Positions 1 to 8,630 of a stretch of 64,000 nucleotides of DNA are shown piece after piece. Source of the stretch: a gamma proteobacterium L18 (GTDB taxonomy: Bacteria; Pseudomonadota; Gammaproteobacteria; Pseudomonadales; Pseudomonadaceae); contig KI547171.1 in the NCBI GenBank assembly GCA_000497835.1, forward strand, positions 254,866-318,865, given 5' to 3'. Position 1 is the stretch's first letter. Every line of letters begins with the position of its first letter. A program made the position numbers and the translations under genes. The notes below the pieces were generated by a model that searched no databases, had not been told where the DNA came from, and saw only the letters and a list, made by a program, of their open reading frames with translations.

Positions 1-158
1 CGATTTCATGAACGCCACATTCCCCAAGACATGCACCTCTTGCAGACGCCACCAACCCTGTAGCCGCTGCCGCCAGGCTGCGGGATTGCGTTAGGGCCTC
101 CAAGTGCATGTCGTTGGTGGTGCAGCGTTCATGAGATCGAGCGCCGCCCGCGCGGCGC
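1..158 (-). repeat. Dispersed structured repeat element, copy A
   Basis: Non-coding stretch before the first gene. Its reverse complement shares long blocks with the loop of the large inverted repeat at 25380-25675: a block with CGCAATC and GGCGGCAGCGGCTA, then GAGGTGCATGTCTTGG, then GGCGTTC. It ends at 133-158 in a GC-rich block (GAGATCGAGCGCC onward) also found in both arms of that repeat. The two halves here are partly complementary, so the copy is itself a palindrome. Element identity is unknown; similarity between the two copies is directly visible. Confidence 0.6.
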
Positions 159-248
159 TTCCCGAGCTTTGCTCGGTCCCACATCTGTTTCGGGCCAGTT
201 TTGTCTGTGGCATCACCTGTTCCGCCTTGGTGGCATGGCTTCAGGTCT

Positions 249-1991
249 TCATCCGAAGGTGAACGCGTACGCTGCCACCCCGGAATCGAGAAATTCGATG
301 CTGAAGGTATGTTCAGCAATATCTCCCGACTGCCGCACCAACTGGTACAACCGCTGCTCGGTCACCTGGCCGCTGCCGTCCGGCGCCACGTCGGTGCCGT
401 GGGCGTCGCCGGGAGCCTTGCCGTCGATCATCACCTTGAAGCGCACCGGCTTGCCATCGGCGCCAGGGCCCAGCACCAGGTGCAGGTCGCGGGCCTGGAA
501 GCGGTAGGCGATGCGGCCGTTGGCCTGGTTCAGGGTGGCTTGCTCGGGGCCGATGCTCCATTGGCCTTCCACGCCCCATTGGTTCAACTGCGGCGTGGCC
601 GGCAGTTGGTAATGGGCCTCATGATCGGGGTTCAGCGCCGGCGTGGAGGCGAAGTTCTCCGAACGGCGGTAGCCCACGTAGGTTTCCGGGGAGCGCATGT
701 CGCGGTTGTCGGCGGCTTGCTGCACGCCCTGGGCATTGATGTTGACCAGGTCGTTGTTGACCTGGTTTTGCCCGGCTTCGCGCAGCAGTTGCTGGATGAC
801 GCGCTCGGACTGCTCGTACTCACCCTCGCCGAAATGGTGGAAGCGGATCTTGCCCTGGGCGTCTACGAAGTAATGCGCCGGCCAGTATTCGTTGTCGAAG
901 GCGCGCCAGATCGTGTAGTCGTTGTCGATGGCCACCGGATAAGTGATGCCCAGCTTTTTCATGGCTGCGGTGACATTGCCCACGTCGCGCTCGAAGGCGA
1001 ACTCGGGGGCGTGCACGCCGATCACCACCAGGCCCTGGTCATGGTATTTGGCGGCCCAGGCCTTGAGGTAGGGCAGGGTGCGCAGGCAGTTGATGCACGA
1101 GTAGGTCCAGAAATCCACCAGCACCACCTTGCCTTTCAGGGCCTCGGCGGTCAGCGGCGGGGAGTTGAGCCATTGTACGGCGCCACTCAGGGACGGCAGA
1201 TCGCCCTCCACGGTCAGGGGCTGGTTGTCGGCCACCTTCACGGCCGAGGCCTGGTTGGGGCGATTCTTTTCGCCCAGCACGCGGTCCACCAGGTGCTGTT
1301 CCAGCCCGCCCGTGGAGGCCGTGGACAGTTGCGCCAGCACGCCGGTGTCCAGGCCCAGGGCAATGGCGGCCACGCCGGCCAGCATCAAGGCCCCCAGGCC
1401 CCGGCGAATCCACTCGCCCACCCCCAGCGCACGTTTCATCGCCGCGAACAGCTTGCCGCCCACCAGCAGCGCAGCGGCCAGCGAAGTAGCGGCGCCCGCG
1501 GCGTAGGCCAGCAGCAACAGCGTGGTGCCGACGCTGGCACCCTGTAGGGCCGCACCGGTCAGTACCAGGCCCAGGATGGGGCCGGCGCAGGGCGCCCACA
1601 GCAGGCCGGTGGCCACGCCGATCAGGAACGAGGCGCCGGGGCGCGGCTGGCTGTCGGTGCCGGCCGCCTCGGACAGGCGGCTGCCCGCCGCCACCAGTGG
1701 CCGGGTCAGGCGCTCGGCCAGTTGCGGCAGCAACAGGGTCAAGCCGAACAAGGCCACGAACACCAGGGCCAGCCAGCGTCCATACTGGTTCAACTGCACC
1801 ACCCAGGCGCCGCCCACTGCGGCCAGAGAAGCCACCAACGCGAAGGTCACGGCCATGCCGGCCAGCAGCGGCAGGCCGCTTTTGACAAAGGGCTGGCCGG
1901 TGCGGGCGAAAACGAAGGGCAGCACGGGCAGGATGCAGGGGCTGACGATGGTCAGCACCCCCCCTAGGTAGACGATCAATAGCAGCAGCAT
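249..1991 (-). CDS. DipZ-like CcdA/thioredoxin fusion protein (thiol-disulfide transfer)
   Basis: Predicted 580-aa inner-membrane protein. The N-terminal half is a CcdA/DsbD-type transmembrane domain with the two expected redox cysteines in SPCILP (Cys19) and WAPCAGP (Cys135). A TlpA-like thioredoxin domain follows with a C-x-x-C site at Cys299-Ile-Asn-Cys302 (SCINC), then a C-terminal beta-rich domain. Known role of the family: moving reducing power from cytoplasmic thioredoxin to the periplasm. The start at 1991 was chosen over longer in-frame starts because MLLLLIVYLGG begins the first membrane helix and AAGGA lies just upstream. Divergent from the M24 peptidase gene. Confidence 0.85.
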   Translation of the reverse strand: MLLLLIVYLGGVLTIVSPCILPVLPFVFARTGQPFVKSGLPLLAGMAVTFALVASLAAVGGAWVVQLNQYGRWLALVFVALFGLTLLLPQLAERLTRPLVAAGSRLSEAAGTDSQPRPGASFLIGVATGLLWAPCAGPILGLVLTGAALQGASVGTTLLLLAYAAGAATSLAAALLVGGKLFAAMKRALGVGEWIRRGLGALMLAGVAAIALGLDTGVLAQLSTASTGGLEQHLVDRVLGEKNRPNQASAVKVADNQPLTVEGDLPSLSGAVQWLNSPPLTAEALKGKVVLVDFWTYSCINCLRTLPYLKAWAAKYHDQGLVVIGVHAPEFAFERDVGNVTAAMKKLGITYPVAIDNDYTIWRAFDNEYWPAHYFVDAQGKIRFHHFGEGEYEQSERVIQQLLREAGQNQVNNDLVNINAQGVQQAADNRDMRSPETYVGYRRSENFASTPALNPDHEAHYQLPATPQLNQWGVEGQWSIGPEQATLNQANGRIAYRFQARDLHLVLGPGADGKPVRFKVMIDGKAPGDAHGTDVAPDGSGQVTEQRLYQLVRQSGDIAEHTFSIEFLDSGVAAYAFTFG

Positions 1992-2102
1992 GGACGTGTC
2001 CTTTCTTTGAATGACGATGCGTGGGAGCCGATGGTAGGCAGCCTGCGCTCGTGAAATCCTCACGAGCAGTTAAACAATTTGTGATATTCGAGGCGAGCTT
2101 TC

Positions 2103-2128
2103 TCGCTATATAGTTATTCATATAGCGA
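2103..2128. promoter_or_regulatory. Palindromic operator candidate, copy 1
   Basis: TCGCTATAT, an 8-base spacer, then ATATAGCGA: a perfect 9-bp inverted repeat in the divergent region between the DipZ-like gene and the M24 gene, about 30 bases before the latter's start. The same arms and spacer length recur at 3847-3870. A dimeric repressor site is the natural reading; no cognate regulator is adjacent. Confidence 0.55.
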
Positions 2129-2156
2129 TACCGGAACGATAAAGGAAATCACCGTG

Positions 2157-2816
2157 ATGAATGCATTCTCAAAAGAGGCCGTCGGCCCGTCGTATAACCT
2201 GGCGTCCATGCAATACGCCCAAGCCATGACCTGGCAGGCCATCGAGCGCCTGTCCCAGCGCATTGTGCCCGGCATGCTCGAATCCCAGGCGCGCGAGCTG
2301 GGCAAGCAGGTGCTGGCCGAGCTGGACATGCAGCGCATCTGGCACCCGCTGCTGGTGCGCTTCGGCGCCAACACCCTGAAGACCTTCAAGGAGCGCTCCG
2401 AGGGTGATCCGCAACTGGGCGAGAACGATATCTACTTCATCGACATGGGCGCGGTGTGGCAGGGCCACGAGGGCGATGCCGGGGCCACCTTCACCACGGG
2501 CAATGACCCGCAGCAGGTGGCGTGCGCGGCGGCCGCCAAGACCCTGTTCGATCGCGTGGAAGCCTTCTGGCGCAGCGAAAAGGTCACCGGCCTTGCGCTG
2601 TACGAATACGCCGAGGCCCAGGCCCGCGACATGGGCTGGGTGTTGAACCTGAACATCAAGGGCCACCGCGTCAGCGACTTCCCCCACGCCATCTACCGCG
2701 GCGGCGACCTGGGCGACTTCGAGCAGGCGCCGGGCGCGGGGCTGTGGATTCTGGAAATCCAGATCGCCCACCCCACGCTGCCGTACGGCGCGTTTTACGA
2801 AGACCTGTTGGTGTAG
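2157..2816 (+). CDS. M24 family metallopeptidase (aminopeptidase P/methionine aminopeptidase fold)
   Basis: Predicted 219-aa pita-bread-fold protein. Metal-ligand motifs of the M24 family are present: the aspartates in IDMGAVWQGHEGDAG (about Asp96 and Asp107), a histidine in GHRVSDFPH and a glutamate in LWILEIQIA. It lacks the N-terminal creatinase-like domain of prolidases. The substrate cannot be told; many such stand-alone proteins are annotated only as Xaa-Pro peptidase-like. Start: ATG 2157 sits about 10 bases after AAAGGAAA; a GTG directly before it (2154) is also possible. The upstream palindrome 2103-2128 suggests repressor control. Confidence 0.8.
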   Translation: MNAFSKEAVGPSYNLASMQYAQAMTWQAIERLSQRIVPGMLESQARELGKQVLAELDMQRIWHPLLVRFGANTLKTFKERSEGDPQLGENDIYFIDMGAVWQGHEGDAGATFTTGNDPQQVACAAAAKTLFDRVEAFWRSEKVTGLALYEYAEAQARDMGWVLNLNIKGHRVSDFPHAIYRGGDLGDFEQAPGAGLWILEIQIAHPTLPYGAFYEDLLV

Positions 2817-2878
2817 CGCTGGGGGCTGCCACGCCTTGGATCAAGGCCTCGCACATTATTCCGGGCGTGGCCGACTGA

Positions 2879-3796
2879 TCACATCAGCACGCCGTCCACC
2901 GGCTCCTCGGGCTGCGCCGCCGGTTCGTCCAGCAGCTCCTGCACGGCAATCTCGATGCCGCGGCACATGGCGTTGAGGGGCAAGTCGTTGGGCTGCAGGT
3001 CGAACGGGTCGGCGATCTGGTCACCCAGGGCGTCCAGACCGAAGAAGGTGTAGGCCAGGATGCACACCGCCACCGGGGTGAACCAGCCGATGCTGTCGAT
3101 CAGGCAGAACGGCAGCAGGAAGCAGTAGATGTGCACGGTGCGGTGCAACAGCAGAATGTAAGGGTAGGGGATGGGCGTGTTCTTGATGCGCTCGCAGCCG
3201 CCCAGCACGTAGGACAGGCGCGTGAACTGCTGGTCGATGGCCACCTGCACCTGTTCGCCCGCGCCGGCCTGGCGCGCGGCTTCCTGATAGCGCTTGCCCA
3301 GCAGGCCCAGCAACGCACTGGGTGGGTTCTGGTGGCCCAGCACGGCGTGGCGGGCGTGTTCGTCCAGGCGCGCCAGGGTCTCGGGCGCCGTGGCCTCGCG
3401 GCGCAGGGTGTGCTTGAGCACGTAGGCGAAGGCGGTCAGCCCGTGCCCCAGTGCGGCACGTTGCGCCGGTGCCAGGGTGGGCAGCAGGCTCAGGGTCTGG
3501 CGGGTCAGGTTGCGGCTGACGATCAGCAATTCCCCCCACAAGGTGCGCGCCTCCCAGAAGCGCTGGTAGGCCACCGTATTGCGAAACCCCAGGAAAATCG
3601 CCAGCGTCAGGCCCCACAGGGTAAAGGGCGTTGCGGTGAGCACCACCTTGAAATGAAACAGCGTGCCGTGGATGGCCACCACCGCCGAACTGATCAGCAC
3701 CGTGAACAGCACCTTGCGCCAGATGGCCGGGATGATCGAGCCCTTGAGGGAAAACAGCAGCGTCAGGGCGGACGGGTTGTGGGGGCGGATGATCAT
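2879..3796 (-). CDS. Bestrophin family anion channel (UPF0187/YneE-like)
   Basis: Predicted 305-aa membrane protein. It has the bacterial bestrophin layout: an N-terminal pair of helices with FRNTVAYQRFWEARTLWGEL, a charged cytoplasmic region, then a second helix pair and a DxLGDQIADPFDLQPNDLPL stretch that matches the family's conserved acidic C-terminal segment. Bacterial homologues form pentameric ion channels; ion preference cannot be predicted here. It is divergent from the 88-aa gene at 3921, with the shared palindrome 3847-3870 between them. Confidence 0.85.
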   Translation of the reverse strand: MIIRPHNPSALTLLFSLKGSIIPAIWRKVLFTVLISSAVVAIHGTLFHFKVVLTATPFTLWGLTLAIFLGFRNTVAYQRFWEARTLWGELLIVSRNLTRQTLSLLPTLAPAQRAALGHGLTAFAYVLKHTLRREATAPETLARLDEHARHAVLGHQNPPSALLGLLGKRYQEAARQAGAGEQVQVAIDQQFTRLSYVLGGCERIKNTPIPYPYILLLHRTVHIYCFLLPFCLIDSIGWFTPVAVCILAYTFFGLDALGDQIADPFDLQPNDLPLNAMCRGIEIAVQELLDEPAAQPEEPVDGVLM

Positions 3797-3846
3797 GCGT
3801 GCTTCGGGCTCCTGTGGGCGTGGGGATTTGCGGTAGGGGGGCGAAG

Positions 3847-3870
3847 CGCTATATCATTTTGTATATAGCG
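3847..3870. promoter_or_regulatory. Palindromic operator candidate, copy 2
   Basis: CGCTATAT, spacer CATTTTGT, ATATAGCG. Same 8-bp arms and same 8-base spacing as the palindrome at 2103-2128, with a different spacer sequence. It lies between the divergent bestrophin and 88-aa genes, so one protein could control both directions. Confidence 0.55.
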
Positions 3871-3920
3871 AAGGCCCGCTGTGCATCCTACCCGTTCATT
3901 CTGGCCCCTGGAACGCTGCA

Positions 3921-4187
3921 ATGCGCGAAAGAATCTACCCCTACACGGCCTGGCTGCTGACCCGCAGCTTCCAGCCCCTGCAAATCGAGCTGATTGGTCC
4001 CGGTTACGCCGCCAGTGGTTATGACCGTACCGAGTCAGGGCGTAACTACCATGTGGATGAGTTGTACCCCAGCCTTGCCGCGGCGATTGCCTGTGGGGAG
4101 GGCAAGTTGGCGGAGCTGGCGGCTGACATTGCCAAGCGCCAGGCGAGCCTGGACAAGCGGCGCGATGCGCTGGCGCGGTTTAAGTAG
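3921..4187 (+). CDS. Small hypothetical protein (88 aa)
   Basis: Predicted 88-aa soluble protein starting MRERIYPYTAWLLTRSFQP and ending in a charged helix rich in Lys, Arg and Ala. No family is recognised. Codon use and GC resemble the neighbours, and the shared palindrome 50 bases upstream supports a real promoter. The gene ends 12 bases before the truncated sugar-binding protein remnant. Confidence 0.65.
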   Translation: MRERIYPYTAWLLTRSFQPLQIELIGPGYAASGYDRTESGRNYHVDELYPSLAAAIACGEGKLAELAADIAKRQASLDKRRDALARFK

Positions 4188-4199
4188 GGGCGACACACA

Positions 4200-4868
4200 T
4201 CAGCCCGGCTGCATGCCGGCCTGCTTGATGGCCATGGCGGCGCCGATCGCCATCTCGTCGGCGTTGGCCGCCACGGCGTCGATTTTCTTGCCCGAGACAA
4301 TCCAGTTGTTCATCAGGTCCATGGCCTTGCTGCGTTGCCAGTCGGCAGTCTGCTCCTCCACCACGTGGATGTCGGGGTAGTCCTTGAGCACGGTCTTCAC
4401 GCCCAGGGTGCGGTTGTGGGTGGCGTTGTTGGAGAGCAGCCCCAGCATGATCGCCAGGTTACCCTTGCCGCCCATCTTGTCAGCCAGGTAACGCATCTGC
4501 AGCTCGCCGGCCTTCACTTCATCCGAGCCCACGTAGCCCACCCCAGCTGGCAGCGGGTCGCCATCGGGGCGGCGGTTGACGTACACCAGCGGGATCTTGG
4601 CCTTCTGCGCGTCGGCGGTGATCTTGGCGGTGGCAGCAGTGTCCACCGGGTTGACGATGATGGCGTCCATGCCCTGGGCGGTGAAGTTCTGCACCTGGTT
4701 GAGCTGGCGCACCACGTCGCCCTGGGCGTCTTCGAACTGCAGGGTCACGCCTTGCAACTGCTTGGCGTGGGCCGCCATGTAATCGCGCATCTGCGCCAGG
4801 AACACATCGTCGACCTGGGCGATGCTGACGCCGATGTGGGTGTCAGCCAAGGCCAGGGGCGAAAGCAT
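4200..4868 (-). pseudogene. Truncated periplasmic sugar-binding protein (ribose/inositol ABC type)
   Basis: About 222 residues match the periplasmic-binding-protein type 1 fold used for ribose or myo-inositol: THIGVSIAQVDDVF, VNPVDTAATAKIT, IPLVYVNRRPDG and YVGSDEVKAG are typical. Both ends are missing. Only the last part of a signal peptide (LSPLALA) remains, and the protein stops at KQAGMQPG, before the final strand-helix units (roughly 70-90 residues short of the usual length of about 310). No permease or ATPase is nearby. Probably a dead remnant. Confidence 0.7.
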
Positions 4869-5262
4869 GATGGGTTTCCGCGCCTGGTTGCGCGGGCATG
4901 CCGAGCATTTGCAGGTGCTGGACATCAGCGGTGGCTACGGGGTGAATGCCAGCACGTTCGAGCGGGTGGTGCAGGCCTTGCAGCACAACCCCCTGTACAG
5001 CGTGGACGGTGGTAACCGGGCGATTGTCGATGCCTTCGCAGCCCTGGGGCGCGAGTTGGACGTGTTCATCGGCCATGACCTTGATGAAGAAAACCGGCAG
5101 CTGCTGGAAGAGCGCAAGGTGGCGGCGATCTTCGATCACAACCTGCAGATCGATGCGCGCAATGTGTTCCTGCATATCCTGCAGTACCACCGGGTGTGGA
5201 AAGCGGCGCCGCTCGCCGCCTCGCAGGTGCAGATCGTGACGCCATTCAATTTGCCAATGTAG
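4867..5262 (+). pseudogene. LacI-family regulator remnant (C-terminal ligand-binding half)
   Basis: The open frame reads as the C-terminal part of a LacI-type regulator: YSVDGGNRAIVDAFAALG, DVFIGHDLDEENRQLL, and VAAIFDHNLQIDARN. There is no HTH domain and about half of the protein is missing. It faces head-to-head with the truncated sugar-binding protein, and the two fragments meet at about 4867. This fits one deletion that removed the shared promoter region, the regulator's N-terminus and the binding protein's 5' end. Confidence 0.6.
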
Positions 5263-5306
5263 CCGCTGCCGAAGGCTGCTACAGGGGAGAGTGCATTCTG
5301 TCGATC

Positions 5307-5386
5307 GCGTCGCCTGCATCGCGACTAAAGTCGGCTCCTACGCCGTACGTGGTAGGAGCCGGCCTTGGCCGCGATGCAGGCGACGC
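5307..5386. repeat. Type-1 palindromic repeat (REP/BIME-like)
   Basis: Inverted repeat whose left half holds CGCCTGCATCGCGACTAAAG and whose right half holds GGAGCCGGCCTTGGCCGCG followed by ATGCAGGCGACGC. It ends 2 bases from the tetR stop codon. Full copies recur at 11953, 19014, 19303, 46011 and 47693, all in intergenic DNA. Confidence 0.85.
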
Positions 5387-5388
5387 CG

Positions 5389-5991
5389 TTACGGCGCCAA
5401 CCCATCGAACAACATCTGCGTCATCTTGCGCACCCGCTCGCCATGCGCCTCGAAATCCGGTAGGTCTTGCTGCACCAGCCGCATGAATTGCATTGAGCTG
5501 TAGTCATTGAGGAAGTACGCGACAAAATCCACGTCGATGGCCTGGCTCAACAACCCGCGACCCTGCAGTTCACGCAGCAAGCGGCCAATCTCTTCCACCA
5601 ACCGCGCATTCAACGGCAACACGGTCTGCGGCGTCGGCCCCAGCAAGCCCAATGGCAGCAACTCGCGCCAGATGGTCGGCGGCAGGACTTCCAACTCATG
5701 CCGCACAATCAGCGCTTCCAGGTGGCACATGGCGTCCACGGCGTTATCGAACGCCGGCATCGACAGCTGGGCATCGGTCACCGCGCGCAAATCCGCCTGC
5801 TCCACCACGGCCAGCAAAATGTCCTGCTTGCTGCCGAAGTAGTTGAACACCGTGGGTATCGACACCCCCGTGCGCTCGGCGATCTGCTCCACCGTGGTGG
5901 CGGCGAAACCCTGGTCTTCGAACAGGCCCAGCGCCGCCACCAGGATGGCCTCGCGCCGTTGCTGCTTCTGCCTTTCTCGCAATCCGCTCAT
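5389..5991 (-). CDS. TetR/AcrR family transcriptional regulator
   Basis: Predicted 200-aa repressor. The N-terminal TetR HTH is clear (REAILVAALGLFEDQGFAA, then TVEQIAERTGVSIPTVFNYF and GSKQDILL). The C-terminal ligand domain is divergent, as is normal for the family. Divergently placed 128 bases from the serine hydrolase gene, so it probably controls the 6.1-11.9 kb hydrolase set. A CTAAT-N6-ATTAG palindrome lies in the shared intergenic region. Confidence 0.88.
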   Translation of the reverse strand: MSGLRERQKQQRREAILVAALGLFEDQGFAATTVEQIAERTGVSIPTVFNYFGSKQDILLAVVEQADLRAVTDAQLSMPAFDNAVDAMCHLEALIVRHELEVLPPTIWRELLPLGLLGPTPQTVLPLNARLVEEIGRLLRELQGRGLLSQAIDVDFVAYFLNDYSSMQFMRLVQQDLPDFEAHGERVRKMTQMLFDGLAP

Positions 5992-6027
5992 GTCCGTTTT
6001 CCGGCTCCCAAGGTTAAGTCGTTGATT

Positions 6028-6043
6028 CTAATCGAAGCATTAG
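6028..6043. promoter_or_regulatory. Possible TetR operator
   Basis: CTAAT-CGAAGC-ATTAG inverted repeat, 37 bases upstream of the tetR start and about 77 bases upstream of the hydrolase start. Position fits an operator for the adjacent TetR protein; the arms are short, so the call is weak. Confidence 0.3.
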
Positions 6044-6119
6044 TAGGGGCAAACATTTTATTTGACTAAAAGCTTTTATCGCAATAAAACTATTCCCACC
6101 ACGACCGAGGGAAGCGTTC

Positions 6120-7358
6120 ATGACCACCGATTTCAACCATGCCCTGCGCGGTGCCTACGCCGCTGAAAGGGCTGAGCCCACCCCACCGCTGATGCAGGGC
6201 TTTCCACCTGAACCGGGTGCGCGGGTCACCTGGCACAACTTCATGCAGCCGCCGCACAACCGCTGGGCGTTCCTCAACCTGGGCCGCATTCGCCCTAGCA
6301 TCAGCGTCACCCGTGGCCAGGCGCTGCCCACGCCGTTGAAGCAGGGGGCGCCGGTACTGGAAGACTTCCAGTTTGAAAGCGCCAGCGGCGCGACGGTGGG
6401 GTTGCATCAGCACCTGCAGGCCAGCTGCACCGACGGTTGGCTGGTGATGAAGGACGGCGCCGTGGTGCAGGAGCACTACTTCAACGGCCACCAGCCGCTC
6501 AAGCGCCACATCATGTTCTCGGTGACCAAATCCCTGATCGGTCTGCTGGCCCAGACTCTGGTGGGGCAGGGCGTGCTGGATGAGCAGAAGCTGGCCCTGG
6601 ACTACGTGCCGGAACTGGCCGGCAGTGCTTTTGGCGATGCCACGGTGCGCCAACTGCTGGACATGGCCGTGGCCATTGATTACGAGGAGGTCTACGACGA
6701 CCCGCGTTCCGGCAGCTCGCAGTTTGGTTACGCCTGTGGTCTGACGCTGCCGCCGGCCGATGTGCAGGCCGCCTACCAGTCGCTGTACGAGTACCTGCCG
6801 GCCACCCGCAAGAAGGGCGAGCACGGCGGCTTCTTCCACTACGTGACCGCCACCACCGAAGCCCTGGCCTGGGTGATGGAGCGCGCCAGCGGCGTCAGTT
6901 GTGCCCAGCAGTTGAGCGCGCTGTGGCAAGGGCTGGGCTGCGAGCGCGACGGCTTCTTTATCGCCGACCCCTGGGGCCGCAATGTGGCAGGCGCCGGCTT
7001 CAACGCCACCTTGCGCGACATGGCCCGCTACGGCGTGATGCTGCTGGCCGGCGGCGTGGCCAACGGGCAGGTGCTGATCCCGCGCAGCGTCATCAGCAAC
7101 GTGCTGGATGGCGGCGACCGGGCGATCTATGCGGCCAACGCCGGCTTTGCGCAATGGAGCCCGGGCGCCACCTACCGCAGCCAGTGGTACGTGTACCCCG
7201 GCGAGGCGATGCTGGCGGTGGGCATCCATGGCCAGTACCTTTACGTGGATTTTTCCCGTGACGTGGTCATCGTCAAGCAGTCCTCGCTGCCGGTGGCCGA
7301 GAGCGTGCTGGACGTGGACACCCTGCGCCTGATCCGGGCCTTGGCGACCGCGCTGTAA
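6120..7358 (+). CDS. Serine hydrolase, class C beta-lactamase fold (NylB-like)
   Basis: Predicted 412-aa protein with the S-x-x-K catalytic motif at Ser134-Val-Thr-Lys137 (FSVTKSLIG) and the NylB/EstB-type sequence YVTATTEALAWVMERASG followed by GFNATLRDMARYGVMLLAGG. Family members hydrolyse amides or esters such as 6-aminohexanoate dimers or D-amino-acid peptides. No signal peptide is seen, so it is probably cytoplasmic. First gene of a same-strand set with a polyamine-type binding protein, a porin, a CocE-type hydrolase and a DUF3237 protein, divergent from tetR. The substrate is unknown; an amine-containing amide or ester is plausible. Confidence 0.82.
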   Translation: MTTDFNHALRGAYAAERAEPTPPLMQGFPPEPGARVTWHNFMQPPHNRWAFLNLGRIRPSISVTRGQALPTPLKQGAPVLEDFQFESASGATVGLHQHLQASCTDGWLVMKDGAVVQEHYFNGHQPLKRHIMFSVTKSLIGLLAQTLVGQGVLDEQKLALDYVPELAGSAFGDATVRQLLDMAVAIDYEEVYDDPRSGSSQFGYACGLTLPPADVQAAYQSLYEYLPATRKKGEHGGFFHYVTATTEALAWVMERASGVSCAQQLSALWQGLGCERDGFFIADPWGRNVAGAGFNATLRDMARYGVMLLAGGVANGQVLIPRSVISNVLDGGDRAIYAANAGFAQWSPGATYRSQWYVYPGEAMLAVGIHGQYLYVDFSRDVVIVKQSSLPVAESVLDVDTLRLIRALATAL

Positions 7359-7383
7359 TCCTGCCCTTGAGTGGAGTGTATCG

Positions 7384-8487
7384 ATGAAACGCTTGTTATT
7401 CGCAGGGCTCGCCGGGCTGTTGCTGATCAGCGCGGGGCTGACCGTGCAGGCCCAACCCATTGGCGGCCAGTTGCACATTTATAACTGGATCGAGTACCTG
7501 CCCAAGGACGTGCTGGAAGACTTCAAGAAGCGCACCGGCATCGAGGTGATCTACGACATCTTCGACAGCCCGCAAACCCTGGAAGCGCGGCTGCTGACCG
7601 GCAACTCCGGCTACGACGTGGCGTTCCCCAGCAGCAGCCAGTTGCCGACGCTGATCAATTCCGGCGCGGTGTTGCCCCTGGACCGTCAGCAGTTGCCCGG
7701 CTGGTCGCACCTGGATGAAAAGCTGATGCACCAGCGCGAAGGCCTGGACCCCGGCAACCGCTTCGCCGTGCCGTACCTGTGGGGCAGCACGCTGATCGGC
7801 TACAACAAGGCCAAGGTCGAGGCGGTGCTGGGTAAGGGCGTCGACATGCGCGACTACGACCTGCTGTTCAAACCCGAAAACATTGCCAAGCTCAGCCAAT
7901 GCGGCGTGGCGATCCTGGACAGTGCCACCGAGGTGTTCCCCATCGCCCTCAACTACCTGGGCCTGAACCCCAGCAGCACCAACCCGGCCGACTACGACAA
8001 GGCCACGGCCCTGCTGCAATCGATCCGCCCGTACGTGCGCTATTTCAACTCGGCCAAGTACCCGCAAGACCTGGCCAACGGTGATATCTGCGTGGCCCTG
8101 GGCTGGTCCGGCGGCATGCTGGCGGCGCGCAACATGGCCAGTGCTGCGCACAACGGCAATGACATCGGCCTGGCGCTGCCACGGCAGGGCACGCTGATGT
8201 GGTCCGACGACATGGTCATTCCCAAGGGCGCGAAGAACCTTGTGCAGGCCCATGCCTTCATGGACTTTTTGCTGCAGCCGGAGGTGATCGCCCGGGTCAG
8301 CAACCAGATCGGCTACCCCAACCCCAACCCGGCCAGCACGCCCTTGATCGACCCGGCATTGCGCGCCGAGGAAAACCTGTTTGTGCCGGACAAGGACCGT
8401 GGGCTGCTGTTCCAGATCGAACCGCCCAGCCTGAAAGTACAGCGCCTGATCACGCGCCTGTGGAGCCGCATCCGCTCGGACGTCTGA
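7384..8487 (+). CDS. Polyamine-type ABC transporter substrate-binding protein (PotF-like)
   Basis: Predicted 367-aa periplasmic protein with a signal peptide (first ~23 residues, ending VQAQP) and the PotD/PotF fold: LHIYNWIEYLPKDVLEDF, GYDVAFPSS, VPYLWGSTLIGYN and DMVIPKGAKN are typical. It starts 25 bases after the hydrolase gene. No permease or ATPase genes accompany it. It may feed a transporter encoded elsewhere or serve as a binding or sensing protein. The ligand is probably a small amine, but the binding-site residues were not modelled. Confidence 0.85.
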   Translation: MKRLLFAGLAGLLLISAGLTVQAQPIGGQLHIYNWIEYLPKDVLEDFKKRTGIEVIYDIFDSPQTLEARLLTGNSGYDVAFPSSSQLPTLINSGAVLPLDRQQLPGWSHLDEKLMHQREGLDPGNRFAVPYLWGSTLIGYNKAKVEAVLGKGVDMRDYDLLFKPENIAKLSQCGVAILDSATEVFPIALNYLGLNPSSTNPADYDKATALLQSIRPYVRYFNSAKYPQDLANGDICVALGWSGGMLAARNMASAAHNGNDIGLALPRQGTLMWSDDMVIPKGAKNLVQAHAFMDFLLQPEVIARVSNQIGYPNPNPASTPLIDPALRAEENLFVPDKDRGLLFQIEPPSLKVQRLITRLWSRIRSDV

Positions 8488-8630
8488 CCCGCTTCACCTT
8501 ATTCCCCCCACAACAAGGCTGGCGCCGGTGCGCACGGTCGGGGGAACGCTGCGCCTTGCGTTACCCATAACAACACAGCTGTCGCTTGAACTTTTCTGCC
8601 ATTTCAACCAAAACAACGGAGCAGAAGTAC

